Positions 26,824 through 35,127 are shown, counted from the stretch's first letter. The stretch: DNA of 64,000 bases from Flavobacterium sp. KACC 22761 (GCF_034058155.1 NZ_CP139148.1:1178001-1242000), one strand, 5' to 3'. The notes: generated by a model not told the origin, from the sequence alone. Made by a program: numbers and translations.

Positions 26824-26925
26824 GTCATCCTCAGCGAAGTCGAAGGACACTTTAGTAGCTCCACAAAGATTGTGAATTTTGCATGCGGAGTTACTTGCGC
26901 ATCCTTCGACTTCGCTCAGGATGAC
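26824..26925. repeat. Palindromic intergenic element, copy A
   Basis: Two 24-base arms (26824-26847 and 26902-26925) are inverted copies with 23 of 24 matches; each contains GAAGTCGAAGGA or its complement. The inner 54 bases include AGTAGCTCC and GGAGTTACT, a second imperfect inverted pair that is shared with copy B at 27747. No open frame. MITE- or REP-like. Confidence 0.75.
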
Positions 26926-26940
26926 AAGATTGCAAAAAAA

Positions 26941-26973
26941 ACCTTTATCAAAGTTTTAAACTTTGACAAAGGT
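26941..26973. repeat. Hairpin beside palindromic copy A
   Basis: ACCTTT, two mismatched bases, CAAAGTTT, then the complementary AAACTTTG and AAAGGT form a nearly perfect hairpin. It is not next to a stop codon of a gene that needs a terminator and lacks a T-run, so it is more likely another repeat word. Confidence 0.45.
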
Positions 26974-27031
26974 CTCATGACAAGAAAAGCATTCTCTAAT
27001 TATCAAATTGACAAATTCTCTAATTAAAAAA

Positions 27032-27214
27032 TCAATCCTTCTTATGCTGTTCCGTATAATTTTGATTCCCTTTAATTCGGTTATCCTCCGTATGCATTCC
27101 GTTTGCCATTCCTAACATAAAGGCTGTAATTATAATTATAAATTTTCTTTTTATCCAATGAAAAAGTGGCCGCTTGGATTGCTCCAAACGTGGTTGTTTA
27201 TTTTGTTTATACAT
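27032..27214 (-). CDS. Small single-span membrane protein, hypothetical
   Basis: The protein has 60 residues: a basic N-terminus (KQNKQPRLEQSKRPLFHWIKRK), one hydrophobic segment (FIIIITAFMLGMANGM) and a polar C-terminus. This layout suggests an N-in or N-out single-span inner membrane peptide. No Shine-Dalgarno or TAnnTTTG box is evident upstream. It lies 59 bases below the next small gene on the same strand and between two palindromic elements. I think it real from its composition, but cannot exclude chance. Confidence 0.5.
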   Translation of the reverse strand: MYKQNKQPRLEQSKRPLFHWIKRKFIIIITAFMLGMANGMHTEDNRIKGNQNYTEQHKKD

Positions 27215-27273
27215 TTTGAAAATGATAAATGATTAGACATTATTGAATCATTTATGCTTAGAAATAAATTTTC

Positions 27274-27645
27274 TTAAGCGCTGTATAAACTTTTACTAAA
27301 GTATTTTGAGGTAATTATTTCATTTATAAAAACCGATTGATTTATAAATGATGTTAGTTTTTGATGAAGCAGATTTTGCAGTTTCAATAGTTTTTTGATT
27401 CGAAAAGTAAAGACGTTTTCGGTTTTAAGAAAATTCAAAACAATTGAAAAGCTTGTTTTTTCAGAAGAAAAAGCTTGTCCGAATTTATATAAACGAGAAC
27501 TTTTAAGATTTAATTCTCTTCTTAAAACTACAAATGAAGACTGGTAATATTCTGCCGATTTTGATTGAGAATACAAAGTACCATCACCCGCAATCACGAC
27601 AAATGTCAGAAAGAGCGTAATTAGGTATTTTATATTTTTATTCAA
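27274..27645 (-). CDS. Hypothetical small exported protein
   Basis: The protein has 123 residues with a signal peptide (MNKNIKYLITLFLTFVVIA, cleavage near SQ). The mature part is basic and helix-forming (RRELNLKSSRLYKFGQ, FRIKKLLKLQNLLHQK) with no recognised domain. A TAAATTTG box (27690-27697 on the minus strand) lies 45 bases before the start, which supports transcription. It has no cysteine. Confidence 0.6.
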   Translation of the reverse strand: MNKNIKYLITLFLTFVVIAGDGTLYSQSKSAEYYQSSFVVLRRELNLKSSRLYKFGQAFSSEKTSFSIVLNFLKTENVFTFRIKKLLKLQNLLHQKLTSFINQSVFINEIITSKYFSKSLYSA

Positions 27646-27689
27646 TCTTGTTTTTAATTTTAAATATTTAAATTCTTTAAACGAAAATA

Positions 27690-27697
27690 CAAATTTA
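27690..27697 (-). promoter_or_regulatory. Candidate -7 element for the 123-residue protein gene
   Basis: The minus strand reads TAAATTTG, an exact TAnnTTTG match 45 bases before the start codon. Confidence 0.4.
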
Positions 27698-27746
27698 AAA
27701 ATAAAAAAAGCATCGCACTCGCTGCGGTTTTCGATTTCACAACATA

Positions 27747-27858
27747 TAGTTTGTCATTTCGACGAAGGAGAAATCTCCACAAGTAGCTCCGTACAGAATG
27801 TCGCCAATCTTTGTAGAGTTACTCGTGGAGATTTCTCCTTCGTCGAAATGACAAACTA
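27747..27858. repeat. Palindromic intergenic element, copy B (34-bp perfect arms)
   Basis: Arms at 27747-27780 and 27825-27858 are perfect inverted copies over 34 bases; each holds CGACGAAGGAGAAATCTCC or its complement. The 44-base centre keeps AGTAGCTCC and AGAGTTACT in the same places as copy A, although the outer arms differ in sequence. No open frame. Confidence 0.85.
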
Positions 27859-27875
27859 GACTGATAATTACATAC

Positions 27876-28313
27876 TTATTTATAAATCGTAAACTTGTTA
27901 TGACTCAAAGTAAAACCAAGATTTTCATAAATCGCCACATTTTCTATTCGCTTTTTATTTGTCGTCACTTCGATACTTTTTAAATTATGTTGCTCTGCAA
28001 AATTCAAAATCTCATTTATTAATAATCGTCCAACACCTTGACCACGATGTTTTTGATGAATAAAAAATTCCTGAATTTCACCCACCAATCCACAATGGTG
28101 TAGAAGATTTTGAGTATGAAAACTAATAAAACCTAAACCTTCATTTTCATTTTCGGCAATTAGATAAAGATTTTTTGGGTTTGAAATGTTTTCATGAAAA
28201 ATTTCTTTGAATAGTTCAAAATCTAAAATTTCATTTTCGAGTTCGCAGATTGCTTTGTAGATGAAATTTAGGTCACGATTTTCTGTTTTTCTAATTTTGA
28301 CGTTTCGTTTCAT
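27876..28313 (-). CDS. GNAT-family N-acetyltransferase
   Basis: The protein has 145 residues. The acetyl-CoA-binding motif A is HRGQGVGRLLINE (about 90-102), followed by the motif-B-like AIYENLGF (about 127-134). The substrate cannot be predicted. It lies 34 bases downstream of the 181-residue membrane protein gene on the same strand and ends just beside palindromic copy B. Confidence 0.88.
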   Translation of the reverse strand: MKRNVKIRKTENRDLNFIYKAICELENEILDFELFKEIFHENISNPKNLYLIAENENEGLGFISFHTQNLLHHCGLVGEIQEFFIHQKHRGQGVGRLLINEILNFAEQHNLKSIEVTTNKKRIENVAIYENLGFTLSHNKFTIYK

Positions 28314-28347
28314 TATTTAGCAATTTTAAATTTCAGATTTTCACTAT

Positions 28348-28893
28348 TTATTCCTCAGTCTCCTTTTTATTTTTTATTTGAATAAAATCAAACTCCGCTT
28401 CCAAATCGCCTGTCAAATTACCCACAGCTTTTCTCATTAAAACAAACAGGAATGCAAGCATCAAAACATAAAAAATCGTAATATTTCTAAAAAAAATCCA
28501 AAAATCTTCTGGAAAATGAGAATACCAATAAAATGAAAATCCTATATAAAGTATCAAAAATACAATTGGCGCAAAAGTATTATTATCGTTAAACGCCGTT
28601 ACTGAAGTACTTACCAAAACAGTATTATCTTTTACATTAATTTTTCCTAATGCAACTGAACTATTATTATTAAAAAGCTTATAACGTTTTCTTATTCTGA
28701 AATCATTCTTAGAAACAGATCCGATATAATCGTTATCACCATCCACAAATCGATCAAACTGCCTAGAAGCAAAATCACTAGAAGAGCCTTTATCCACTAT
28801 TTCACTTAGGTTTTCAAAAAAGACATCTTTCTCTATTTCTAAAGCATAATCAAATTGATCTTTCAGTTTTAATCTTTCAAAAAGTTTTTCCAT
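28348..28893 (-). CDS. Hypothetical two-span membrane protein
   Basis: The protein has 181 residues from MEKLFERLKLKDQ. The open frame extends to 29013 with 40 more residues; I prefer the shorter form because its start looks typical, but the choice is uncertain. A soluble N-terminal part (about 1-105) with a beta-rich segment (GKINVKDNTVLVSTSVTAF) is followed by two hydrophobic helices (PIVFLILYIGFSFYWY and FYVLMLAFLFVLM) and a charged tail (KNKKETEE). No recognised domain. The pair with the GNAT gene is probably one transcript. Confidence 0.65.
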   Translation of the reverse strand: MEKLFERLKLKDQFDYALEIEKDVFFENLSEIVDKGSSSDFASRQFDRFVDGDNDYIGSVSKNDFRIRKRYKLFNNNSSVALGKINVKDNTVLVSTSVTAFNDNNTFAPIVFLILYIGFSFYWYSHFPEDFWIFFRNITIFYVLMLAFLFVLMRKAVGNLTGDLEAEFDFIQIKNKKETEE

Positions 28894-29040
28894 AAATTTC
28901 GCTGTGTGATTTATTATAAAGAATAAATTAGAATATTTTTCATTGTTTAATATTGCGGATAAATATTGAATTCCGGTAGACAATATACAAATTCCTATAC
29001 TTAAAAAAGTCATTTCCTACATAAACAATAAACCTTTTTC

Positions 29041-29112
29041 GAAACCGTACGCGTGAGGAATAGAGGCGGTATCTCCCGATTTAGCCGAAAGCCCGATTCG
29101 CCACGGCGAATA
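29041..29112. other. GC-rich structured intergenic segment
   Basis: This 72-base piece is far richer in G and C than the flanks and includes the perfect hairpin ATTCGCC-AC-GGCGAAT (29096-29111). No open frame. It may be a dispersed repeat word or a small RNA; the sequence alone does not decide. Confidence 0.45.
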
Positions 29113-29120
29113 CACCCAAA

Positions 29121-29258
29121 TTAAGATTCTGAGATGCTAAGATTAAAAAATCTGCCAAATCTGCGTGAAACAAACTTACCAATCTTTGTAGAGTTTCAAG
29201 TGTGATCTCTCCTTTGTCGAGATGACAAAACTTTGTGTAAAAACCTTATGTCTTAGCG
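29121..29258. repeat. Cluster of degenerate intergenic repeat words
   Basis: A 17-base word (TCTGAGATGCTAAGATT, 29128-29144) is identical to one at 58014-58030. At 29179-29230 lies a degenerate right half of the palindromic element (compare 27805-27858). Near 29247 is a further word, TCTTAGCGCCTTCGTGG. This accounts for most of the gap between the 181-residue gene and pepP. Confidence 0.6.
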
Positions 29259-29330
29259 CCTTCGTGGCAAAACCAAAACAAATAATAAAACTTTAAGAAA
29301 TCAACTGCACGCCACTTATACAAAAATCAT

Positions 29331-29338
29331 TAATTTTG
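29331..29338 (+). promoter_or_regulatory. Candidate -7 element for the aminopeptidase P gene
   Basis: TAATTTTG matches TAnnTTTG and lies 28 bases before the ATG at 29367. No clear -33 TTG. Confidence 0.45.
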
Positions 29339-29366
29339 AAATTCGAAGTTCAAAAACGAAATAATT

Positions 29367-30659
29367 ATGAAATATCATCAAATAAACAGCGCTCTTTTTG
29401 TAAAAAACCGCAGAAAATTCATGGCAGAAATGAAACCTAATTCGGTTGCCGTGTTCAATTCAAATGACATTTACCCAATTAGTGCCGACAGTACTTTGCC
29501 GTTTGCACAACACAGAGACATTTTTTATCTGAGCGGTGTCGATCAAGAAGAAAGTGTTTTGCTTTTGTTTCCAGATGCGCCTTATGAGCATCAAAGAGAA
29601 ATTCTTTTCCTGAGAGAAACTAACGATCATATTGCAGTTTGGGAAGGTGAAAAACTGACTAAAGAACGTGCTTTTCAGGTTTCTGGAATTAGAACCGTTT
29701 ATTGGTTGCAAGATTTTCATAAGATTTTGAACGAAATGATGACGTATGCCGATACAATGTACATCAACACCAACGAACATTATCGTGCAACTGTAGAAAC
29801 AGAAACTCGCGAAGCTCGTTTTGTAAAATGGTGGAAAGAGCGTTACCCAGCACACAATGTGGCGAAAAGCAACCCAATTTTACAAAGATTGCGTTCTGTG
29901 AAAGAAAGCGAAGAAATCGATTTGATTCAGCATGCTTGTGATATTACAGAGAAAGGTTTCCGCAGATTATTAGGATTCGTAAAACCAAATGTTACAGAAT
30001 ACGAAATCGAAGCCGAATTAGCTCACGAATTCATCCGCAACCGTTCTAAAGGTTTTGCTTATACGCCAATTATCGCTTCTGGAAACAATGCGAATGTTTT
30101 ACATTATATCGAAAACAACCAACAATGCAAAGAAGGTGATTTGATTTTGTTAGATGTTGCTGCAGAATATGCAAACTATTCAAGCGACATGACCAGAACA
30201 ATTCCGGTTTCAGGACGTTTTTCTGATCGTCAAAAAGCGGTTTACAATGCGGTTTTAAGAGTTAAAAATGAAGCTACAAAAATGCTTACGCCTGGAACGC
30301 TTTGGAAACAATACCATATCGAAGTAGGTAAAATTATGACTTCTGAATTGCTTGGTTTAGGTTTATTAGACAAAGCCGATGTGCAAAACGAAAATCCAGA
30401 GTGGCCTGCTTACAAAAAATATTTCATGCATGGAACTTCTCACCATTTGGGACTTGACACACACGATTACGGATTGCTTCATGAGCCAATGAAACCAAAT
30501 ATGGTTTTCACGGTTGAACCAGGAATTTATATTCCAGCAGAAAAATTCGGAATCCGTTTAGAAGATAATGTTGTGGTTCAAGAAAAAGGTGAACCTTTCA
30601 ACTTAATGCGTAATATTCCTGTTGAAGTAGATGAAATCGAAACTTTGATGAATGAATAA
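29367..30659 (+). CDS. Aminopeptidase P family protein (M24 metallopeptidase)
   Basis: The protein has 430 residues: an N-terminal AMP_N domain (1-160) followed by a pita-bread M24 domain. Metal ligands are visible: Asp in LLDVAAEY and SSDMTRT, His in HGTSHHLGLDTHD, Glu in TVEPGIY and RLEDNVVV. It removes N-terminal residues preceding proline. Single gene with its own terminator. Confidence 0.95.
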   Translation: MKYHQINSALFVKNRRKFMAEMKPNSVAVFNSNDIYPISADSTLPFAQHRDIFYLSGVDQEESVLLLFPDAPYEHQREILFLRETNDHIAVWEGEKLTKERAFQVSGIRTVYWLQDFHKILNEMMTYADTMYINTNEHYRATVETETREARFVKWWKERYPAHNVAKSNPILQRLRSVKESEEIDLIQHACDITEKGFRRLLGFVKPNVTEYEIEAELAHEFIRNRSKGFAYTPIIASGNNANVLHYIENNQQCKEGDLILLDVAAEYANYSSDMTRTIPVSGRFSDRQKAVYNAVLRVKNEATKMLTPGTLWKQYHIEVGKIMTSELLGLGLLDKADVQNENPEWPAYKKYFMHGTSHHLGLDTHDYGLLHEPMKPNMVFTVEPGIYIPAEKFGIRLEDNVVVQEKGEPFNLMRNIPVEVDEIETLMNE

Positions 30660-30665
30660 ATAAAC

Positions 30666-30705
30666 AAAGCCCTTAATAATCTAACTTATTAAGGGCTTTT
30701 TTAAT
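30666..30705. terminator. Bidirectional terminator between pepP and ferritin
   Basis: A 14-bp perfect stem starting AAAGCCCTTAATAA with T-run on the plus strand lies between two convergent genes and can serve both. Confidence 0.85.
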
Positions 30706-30721
30706 TTTATAAATCGGTTAC

Positions 30722-31240
30722 TTATCCGATTTTTGAAATCTGTACGTCCAATTGGAATTTTCCGTCAGCTTCATTTCCGTTGATTAGATCAAAAAGTTCT
30801 AAAGCTCTTCTAGCGTTTTTCTCTTCTTCTCTCTGCTCAGCAACATACCACATCATAAAATCTTCTGTAGCGTAGTCGTTTTCAGCTCTACATTTTGCAA
30901 TCACTTTATTGATTGCCTGAGTAACTGCAATTTCGTTTTGCAAAGCAATTTCGAATACTTCTTTAAACGAAGCAAATTCTTGCTGCACTTCTGGAACAGA
31001 TGGCGTAATGGCAATCCCTCCCATATCTGTAATGAATTTGAAAATTTTCAGAAAATGCTCTCTTTCTTCTTCGGCTTGTTTGTATAAATACGATGCTGTA
31101 TTTGCATAACCATTTCTATCTAACCATGCTGCCATAGCTAAATATTTGTTAGAAGCATCACTTTCTAATTTTGCCTGTAAATTCAATATATTTTCTACAC
31201 CTTCAGTTAATGAAGTACGTGTTCTTAGTAAATCTTTCAT
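30722..31240 (-). CDS. Ferritin
   Basis: The protein has 172 residues from MKDLLRTRTS; an in-frame TTG 9 bases upstream would add three residues and is unlikely, because GAAGG sits right before the ATG. A four-helix ferritin-like diiron protein: iron ligands fit Glu in LQAKLESDASNKY, Glu and His in EEEREHFLKI and Glu in VAEQREEEKNA. It stores iron; bacterial non-haem ferritin type, as the haem-binding Met of bacterioferritin is not evident. Confidence 0.93.
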   Translation of the reverse strand: MKDLLRTRTSLTEGVENILNLQAKLESDASNKYLAMAAWLDRNGYANTASYLYKQAEEEREHFLKIFKFITDMGGIAITPSVPEVQQEFASFKEVFEIALQNEIAVTQAINKVIAKCRAENDYATEDFMMWYVAEQREEEKNARRALELFDLINGNEADGKFQLDVQISKIG

Positions 31241-31330
31241 AACCTTCAATTTTTATTACGTGTAAAATTACAAAAATTAAAGCAGGCATCTCTAACTGCC
31301 TGAAAATTTGGATTTAATCTAAGTAAGAAT

Positions 31331-31684
31331 CTAAATAAGCTCTACGTTTACCGTATTGCAAAGCAGAGAATGCAAATTGAGAGTAAATTTTGTTCCGTTT
31401 AATAAATCTCTTAACTGCACTATTTCGCAGATCGTAAGATTTCTGGAAAAATTTCTTTTGGTAGTTTCAATCAACTGTGCATCTGATTGATCAGATAAGT
31501 CATAAAGCATATTAAGGATATCAACACTATTAACCTTTCTTTGAAAAATCAAAAAATCCTGAATCTTATAACTTGACACTGTATCAACAAAATTGATAAC
31601 TATACTATTGGTCAAATCACATTGATAACTGTATCCTTTTTCGGTTTCAAATAATACTTTGGTGGTCAAATCACTAACTAACAT
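31331..31684 (-). CDS. Hypothetical protein
   Basis: The protein has 117 residues and is soluble: a beta-rich first half (TTKVLFETEKGYSYQ, SIVINFVDTVSSYKIQDF) and a helical second half (DILNMLYDLSD, CEIVQLRDLLNG). Two Cys are present without a metal pattern. I do not recognise the family. A -7 box 24 bases upstream supports expression. It has the look of a conserved small Flavobacterium protein. Confidence 0.65.
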   Translation of the reverse strand: MLVSDLTTKVLFETEKGYSYQCDLTNSIVINFVDTVSSYKIQDFLIFQRKVNSVDILNMLYDLSDQSDAQLIETTKRNFSRNLTICEIVQLRDLLNGTKFTLNLHSLLCNTVNVELI

Positions 31685-31707
31685 TCTGATAAAATATAAT
31701 AATGGTG

Positions 31708-31715
31708 CAAAAATA
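31708..31715 (-). promoter_or_regulatory. Candidate -7 element for the 117-residue hypothetical gene
   Basis: The minus strand reads TATTTTTG, an exact TAnnTTTG match 24 bases before the start. Confidence 0.45.
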
Positions 31716-31863
31716 TAGAATTTAATGCAATAAAGAATATAATTAAGACTAATTTAAAATAACAAAATCATATAATATTCTTAAAAACAGTTGAAGTGCA
31801 CTAAGGACTGTAACATTTTAAAGCATTATGTGTCTAATTTCAAAAACAAATAACTAAGAAATC

Positions 31864-32667
31864 ATGCAAGCACACGAAATAGATTACCAGATTTTTGGAG
31901 AAGAAATGCAATATGTCGAAATAGAACTAGATCCACAGGAAATTGTAATTGCCGAAGCTGGCAGTTTTATGATGATGGAAAATAATATCCAGATGGAGAC
32001 CATATTTGGAGACGGCTCTCAGCAACAGGGCTCTGGTTTGTTTGGAAAACTTTTAAATGCAGGCAAAAGAGTTCTTACTGGCGAAAGTTTGTTTATGACC
32101 GCATTTTTAAATCAAGGCAATACTAAAAGCAAAGTATCGTTTGCATCGCCATATCCTGGAAAAATTCTTCCAATTGATTTAAGAGAATTTCAAGGCAAGT
32201 TTATCTGTCAAAAAAGTTCGTTTTTATGTGCGGCCAAAGGCGTTTCTGTCGGAATAGAATTTTCTCAGAAATTAGGACGAGGCTTATTTGGAGGAGAAGG
32301 TTTCATCATGCAGAAAATCGAAGGAGACGGAATGGCATTTGTACATTCGGGAGGAACAATGGCTAAAAAAGTATTAGGTCACGGCGAAGTCCTAAAAGTA
32401 GATACGGGATGCATTATTGGTTTTACCAAAGATGTAGATTATGATATTGAATTTATCGGCGGCATCAAAAATTCTATTTTTGGTGGCGAAGGATTGTTTT
32501 ATGCGACTTTAAAAGGTCCGGGAACTGTTTATATACAGTCGTTGCCATTTTCAAGATTGGCTGACAGAATTATTGCATCGGCACCAAGATCTGGCGGAAA
32601 CAGCCGTGATGAAGGAAGTCTTCTAGGCGGACTAGGAAATCTTTTAGATGGTGACAATAGATTTTAA
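31864..32667 (+). CDS. AIM24/TIGR00266 family protein
   Basis: The protein has 267 residues and is beta-rich and Gly-rich with the family repeats FGGEGFIMQKIEGDG, AFVHSGGT and FGGEGLFYATLKGPG. It is soluble without a signal peptide. Members of this family are widespread; their biochemical role is unknown, with the mitochondrial homologue linked to membrane organisation. Unlike the neighbours it has a simple upstream region without a good -7 word. Confidence 0.88.
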   Translation: MQAHEIDYQIFGEEMQYVEIELDPQEIVIAEAGSFMMMENNIQMETIFGDGSQQQGSGLFGKLLNAGKRVLTGESLFMTAFLNQGNTKSKVSFASPYPGKILPIDLREFQGKFICQKSSFLCAAKGVSVGIEFSQKLGRGLFGGEGFIMQKIEGDGMAFVHSGGTMAKKVLGHGEVLKVDTGCIIGFTKDVDYDIEFIGGIKNSIFGGEGLFYATLKGPGTVYIQSLPFSRLADRIIASAPRSGGNSRDEGSLLGGLGNLLDGDNRF

Positions 32668-32801
32668 TTTAGAATGGCTTTCAGACACGGAAGCCATTTT
32701 TTATTTTTTCACAATAATTATCCTGTTATAAATAAATCTATAGCTGTTTTAAAGATTTCCCAATTAAATCAAGACATTTCGATATTTCACTGCAGCTTTC
32801 T

Positions 32802-32809
32802 TAACTTTG
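32802..32809 (+). promoter_or_regulatory. Candidate -7 element for the alpha/beta hydrolase gene
   Basis: TAACTTTG matches TAnnTTTG exactly, 27 bases before the chosen TTG start. It lies inside the longer open frame, which argues for the short form. Confidence 0.5.
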
Positions 32810-32835
32810 TGTTTCAAAACAAAAAATCTTTCATT

Positions 32836-33609
32836 TTGAAAACGCTTTTATATAAAAATACCAAAATATCATACTCAGATACGGGAACTGGAAACACGAT
32901 TGTTTTACTTCACGGCTTTTTGGAAAACAAAAAAATGTGGAAGGAATATGTTGATCTTTTCTCAAAAAACAATCGCGTTATTACAATTGATTTATTAGGT
33001 CACGGCGAAACTGAATGTCTAGGTTATGTTCATGAAATGCAAGACAACGCCAATGTTGTCAATGAAGTTTTGGAACATCTACAAATTGAAAAAGCTATTC
33101 TTCTAGGTCATTCCATGGGCGGTTATGTTGGTTTGGCTTTCGCCGAACTATTTCCAAACAAAATCAAAAAATTGGTTTTGCTGAATTCAACTTCAAAAGA
33201 AGACTCCGCCGAAAAAAAACTAAACCGAACTCGCGCCATAAAAGCGGTAAAACAAAACTATATTGGTTTTGTGAGCCTAGCTATTGCAAATTTATTCAGC
33301 GAAAACAACAGAATTCGCCTTGCTAACGAAATTGAAAAAGTAAAAGAAGAAGCCTTAAAAACGCCTTTGCAAGGAATTATTGCATCGCTAGAAGGCATGA
33401 AAATCAGAAAAGACAGAGAAAGTCTTTTACATGAAAACCGTTTTCCTGTTTTGCTCATTTTAGGAAAAAAAGACCCTGTTCTAAATTACGAAGACAGTCT
33501 TTCGCAAATTGAGGACACAACTGTCGAATTGGTTTCTTTCGAAGATGGACACATGAGCCATATTGAAAACAAAGAAGAACTCAAAAAAATTCTATCCGAT
33601 TTTTTTTAA
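32836..33609 (+). CDS. Alpha/beta-fold hydrolase
   Basis: The protein has 257 residues from a TTG start (MKTLLYKNTKISYSDTG); the 54 extra residues of the longest frame are unlike any hydrolase N-terminus and overlap a promoter word. The oxyanion region is VLLHGFLENKKMW, the nucleophile elbow GHSMGGY (Ser at about 93), the acid Asp in GKKDPVLNY and the His in DGHMSHIE. Substrate unknown; close in layout to small esterases and MenH-like proteins. Confidence 0.88.
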   Translation: MKTLLYKNTKISYSDTGTGNTIVLLHGFLENKKMWKEYVDLFSKNNRVITIDLLGHGETECLGYVHEMQDNANVVNEVLEHLQIEKAILLGHSMGGYVGLAFAELFPNKIKKLVLLNSTSKEDSAEKKLNRTRAIKAVKQNYIGFVSLAIANLFSENNRIRLANEIEKVKEEALKTPLQGIIASLEGMKIRKDRESLLHENRFPVLLILGKKDPVLNYEDSLSQIEDTTVELVSFEDGHMSHIENKEELKKILSDFF

Positions 33610-33638
33610 TTAAAAGACAAAACGACTCTTTAGAAATC

Positions 33639-33682
33639 AGAAAAGGCCATTTCGAATAAACATCGAAACAGCCTTTTCTTCT
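33639..33682 (+). terminator. Terminator after the alpha/beta hydrolase
   Basis: An imperfect stem AGAAAAGGC..ATTTCGA / ATCGAAA..GCCTTTTCT is followed by CTTTTG 30 bases past the stop. Confidence 0.65.
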
Positions 33683-34162
33683 TTTGTGGGGGCAAAAAAT
33701 TATAATAAAGCAATCATGTCTTCTAAAATTTTGGCAAAATTGCTGTTGTTAATTCAAAAACGGTTTTCTTTTTAAGAAGCGTCAAAGATATTTTAATTAA
33801 CATTATTGGGCGATAAACACTTGTTAAAAATTCATCGAAAAATGCTCTTAAAATCACTTTTATCTATAGTATAATAATTCTCATTTATTAAAAGAAGATG
33901 TATAAAAAAATCCAACAAGAAAAAGAGATTTGTTTAAAAACGTAACATTTTCTTTCATTAAATTCATTTAAAAAATTCACAATTTTCTGTAATTAACACG
34001 AAATGAAGTTTTTAATGGTAATTTTTCCAAAAAAAGGCGAAACAAAAACGTCAGGAGAGCATTGAATTTGATTTAAAATGGAAGAATTTTTATCTTAAAA
34101 TAAAGACTTCAAATGCGAAAGACATAAAAGAAAGACTTCTTAAAAAATATTTAATTACGTTT
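33683..34162. other. Long AT-rich intergenic region, no gene found
   Basis: About 480 bases hold only very short open frames (15-19 codons). No repeat word of the families seen elsewhere and no clear promoter was found. It could be a decayed gene, a small RNA locus or simply spacer. Confidence 0.5.
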
Positions 34163-34837
34163 TTAAATAAAAACCGCATTAACAAGATATCCTTTTTCTA
34201 CCAGTTCGCTTTTTTCTTTTATTTGATGTGTCTTTCCGTCTTTAATTAAAACAAGCTTATTTGCAATTTTTAATACATTCTGATAGTTGTGATCCGTAAC
34301 GATAACGCCTTTTTTGTTTAAGTTGGCCTTAATCATTTCGGTAACCTTTTCAACCATCAACGGAGAAAGTCCATTATAAGGCTCATCTAACAAAACAAAT
34401 AATGAAGGATTGCAAAGCACAAGTTTTATTTCGAGATAACGCAATTCACCCATCGATAAATGCTTGATTTTCTTCCCGAGTAAACTTTTAATAAATTCAT
34501 CTTTGCAAAAACTTGTTCTATTCTCTTTGTCAATTGATAACGAAATGACTTTTTGAACAGAGAAATGATTTGGCACAAATTGATTTTGCCCCAAATAACT
34601 AACCTTATTCATCAATACATTTTTAGCATTTAATGAATCCGAATTTATCCTAACACATCGATCAGGAGCATGTTCAAGTCCAGCTATAATTTTTAGCAAA
34701 GTTGATTTTCCAGAACCATTTCGCCCTAATATCCCAATTACTTCAGAAGTTTCACATTTTAAGTAAACATCTGAAAGAATTGATTTGTCGCCAAATCTTT
34801 TCTGAATTCCGCTGATTTCTAAAATGTGTTTCTTCAA
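34163..34837 (-). CDS. ABC transporter ATP-binding protein
   Basis: The protein has 224 residues and starts at TTG (MKKHILEISGIQKRF). Walker A is GRNGSGKST, the signature is the unusual LSMGELR in place of LSGGQ, Walker B is FVLLDEPYNG and the switch His is in VTDHNY. It is in the size range of LptB/LivF-like ATPases but lacks a normal signature, so its partner surface may be specialised. It overlaps the small membrane gene by 4 bases (TTGA), hence translationally coupled. Confidence 0.9.
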   Translation of the reverse strand: MKKHILEISGIQKRFGDKSILSDVYLKCETSEVIGILGRNGSGKSTLLKIIAGLEHAPDRCVRINSDSLNAKNVLMNKVSYLGQNQFVPNHFSVQKVISLSIDKENRTSFCKDEFIKSLLGKKIKHLSMGELRYLEIKLVLCNPSLFVLLDEPYNGLSPLMVEKVTEMIKANLNKKGVIVTDHNYQNVLKIANKLVLIKDGKTHQIKEKSELVEKGYLVNAVFI

Positions 34838-35127
34838 ATTAATTTATTTTTCAAAAAGATAATCAAACCTAATAAAACCGCTGTGAAAAAAGTCAAAATA
34901 TAACTAAAGACCAACAATTGCACTTTAGAAACTCCATTATTGAAATAAAACAGATAATCATTTTTCCGATAATATTCCTTGTAAAGCAGACTTGCAATAA
35001 AACCAAAAGTCAGAAAATATATAAAAAAGTAGTCAAAACCGCCTAAAAAAACAGCCGCAAAGCAAACTAGTAAATTCACCCACAAAGTAGTCTTAAAAAA
35101 CTCGAATACATTTAAAAACTTCCTCAT
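34834..35127 (-). CDS. Small three-helix membrane protein coupled to an ABC ATPase
   Basis: The protein has 97 residues with about three membrane helices (VNLLVCFAAVFLGG, FFIYFLTFGFIASLLY and QLLVFSYILTFFTAVLLG), separated by a basic loop (YKEYYRKNDY). It is too short for a classical ABC permease (six helices) and shows no recognised motif. It sits 2 bases after addB and overlaps the ATPase, so it is most likely the ATPase's membrane partner, perhaps as an oligomer. This is inferred from position. Confidence 0.8.
   Translation of the reverse strand: MRKFLNVFEFFKTTLWVNLLVCFAAVFLGGFDYFFIYFLTFGFIASLLYKEYYRKNDYLFYFNNGVSKVQLLVFSYILTFFTAVLLGLIIFLKNKLI

Noticed and set aside
26824..27858. Composite transposon bounded by palindromic elements
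   Set aside because: The two elements have different outer arms, no target duplication was seen and no transposase lies between them.
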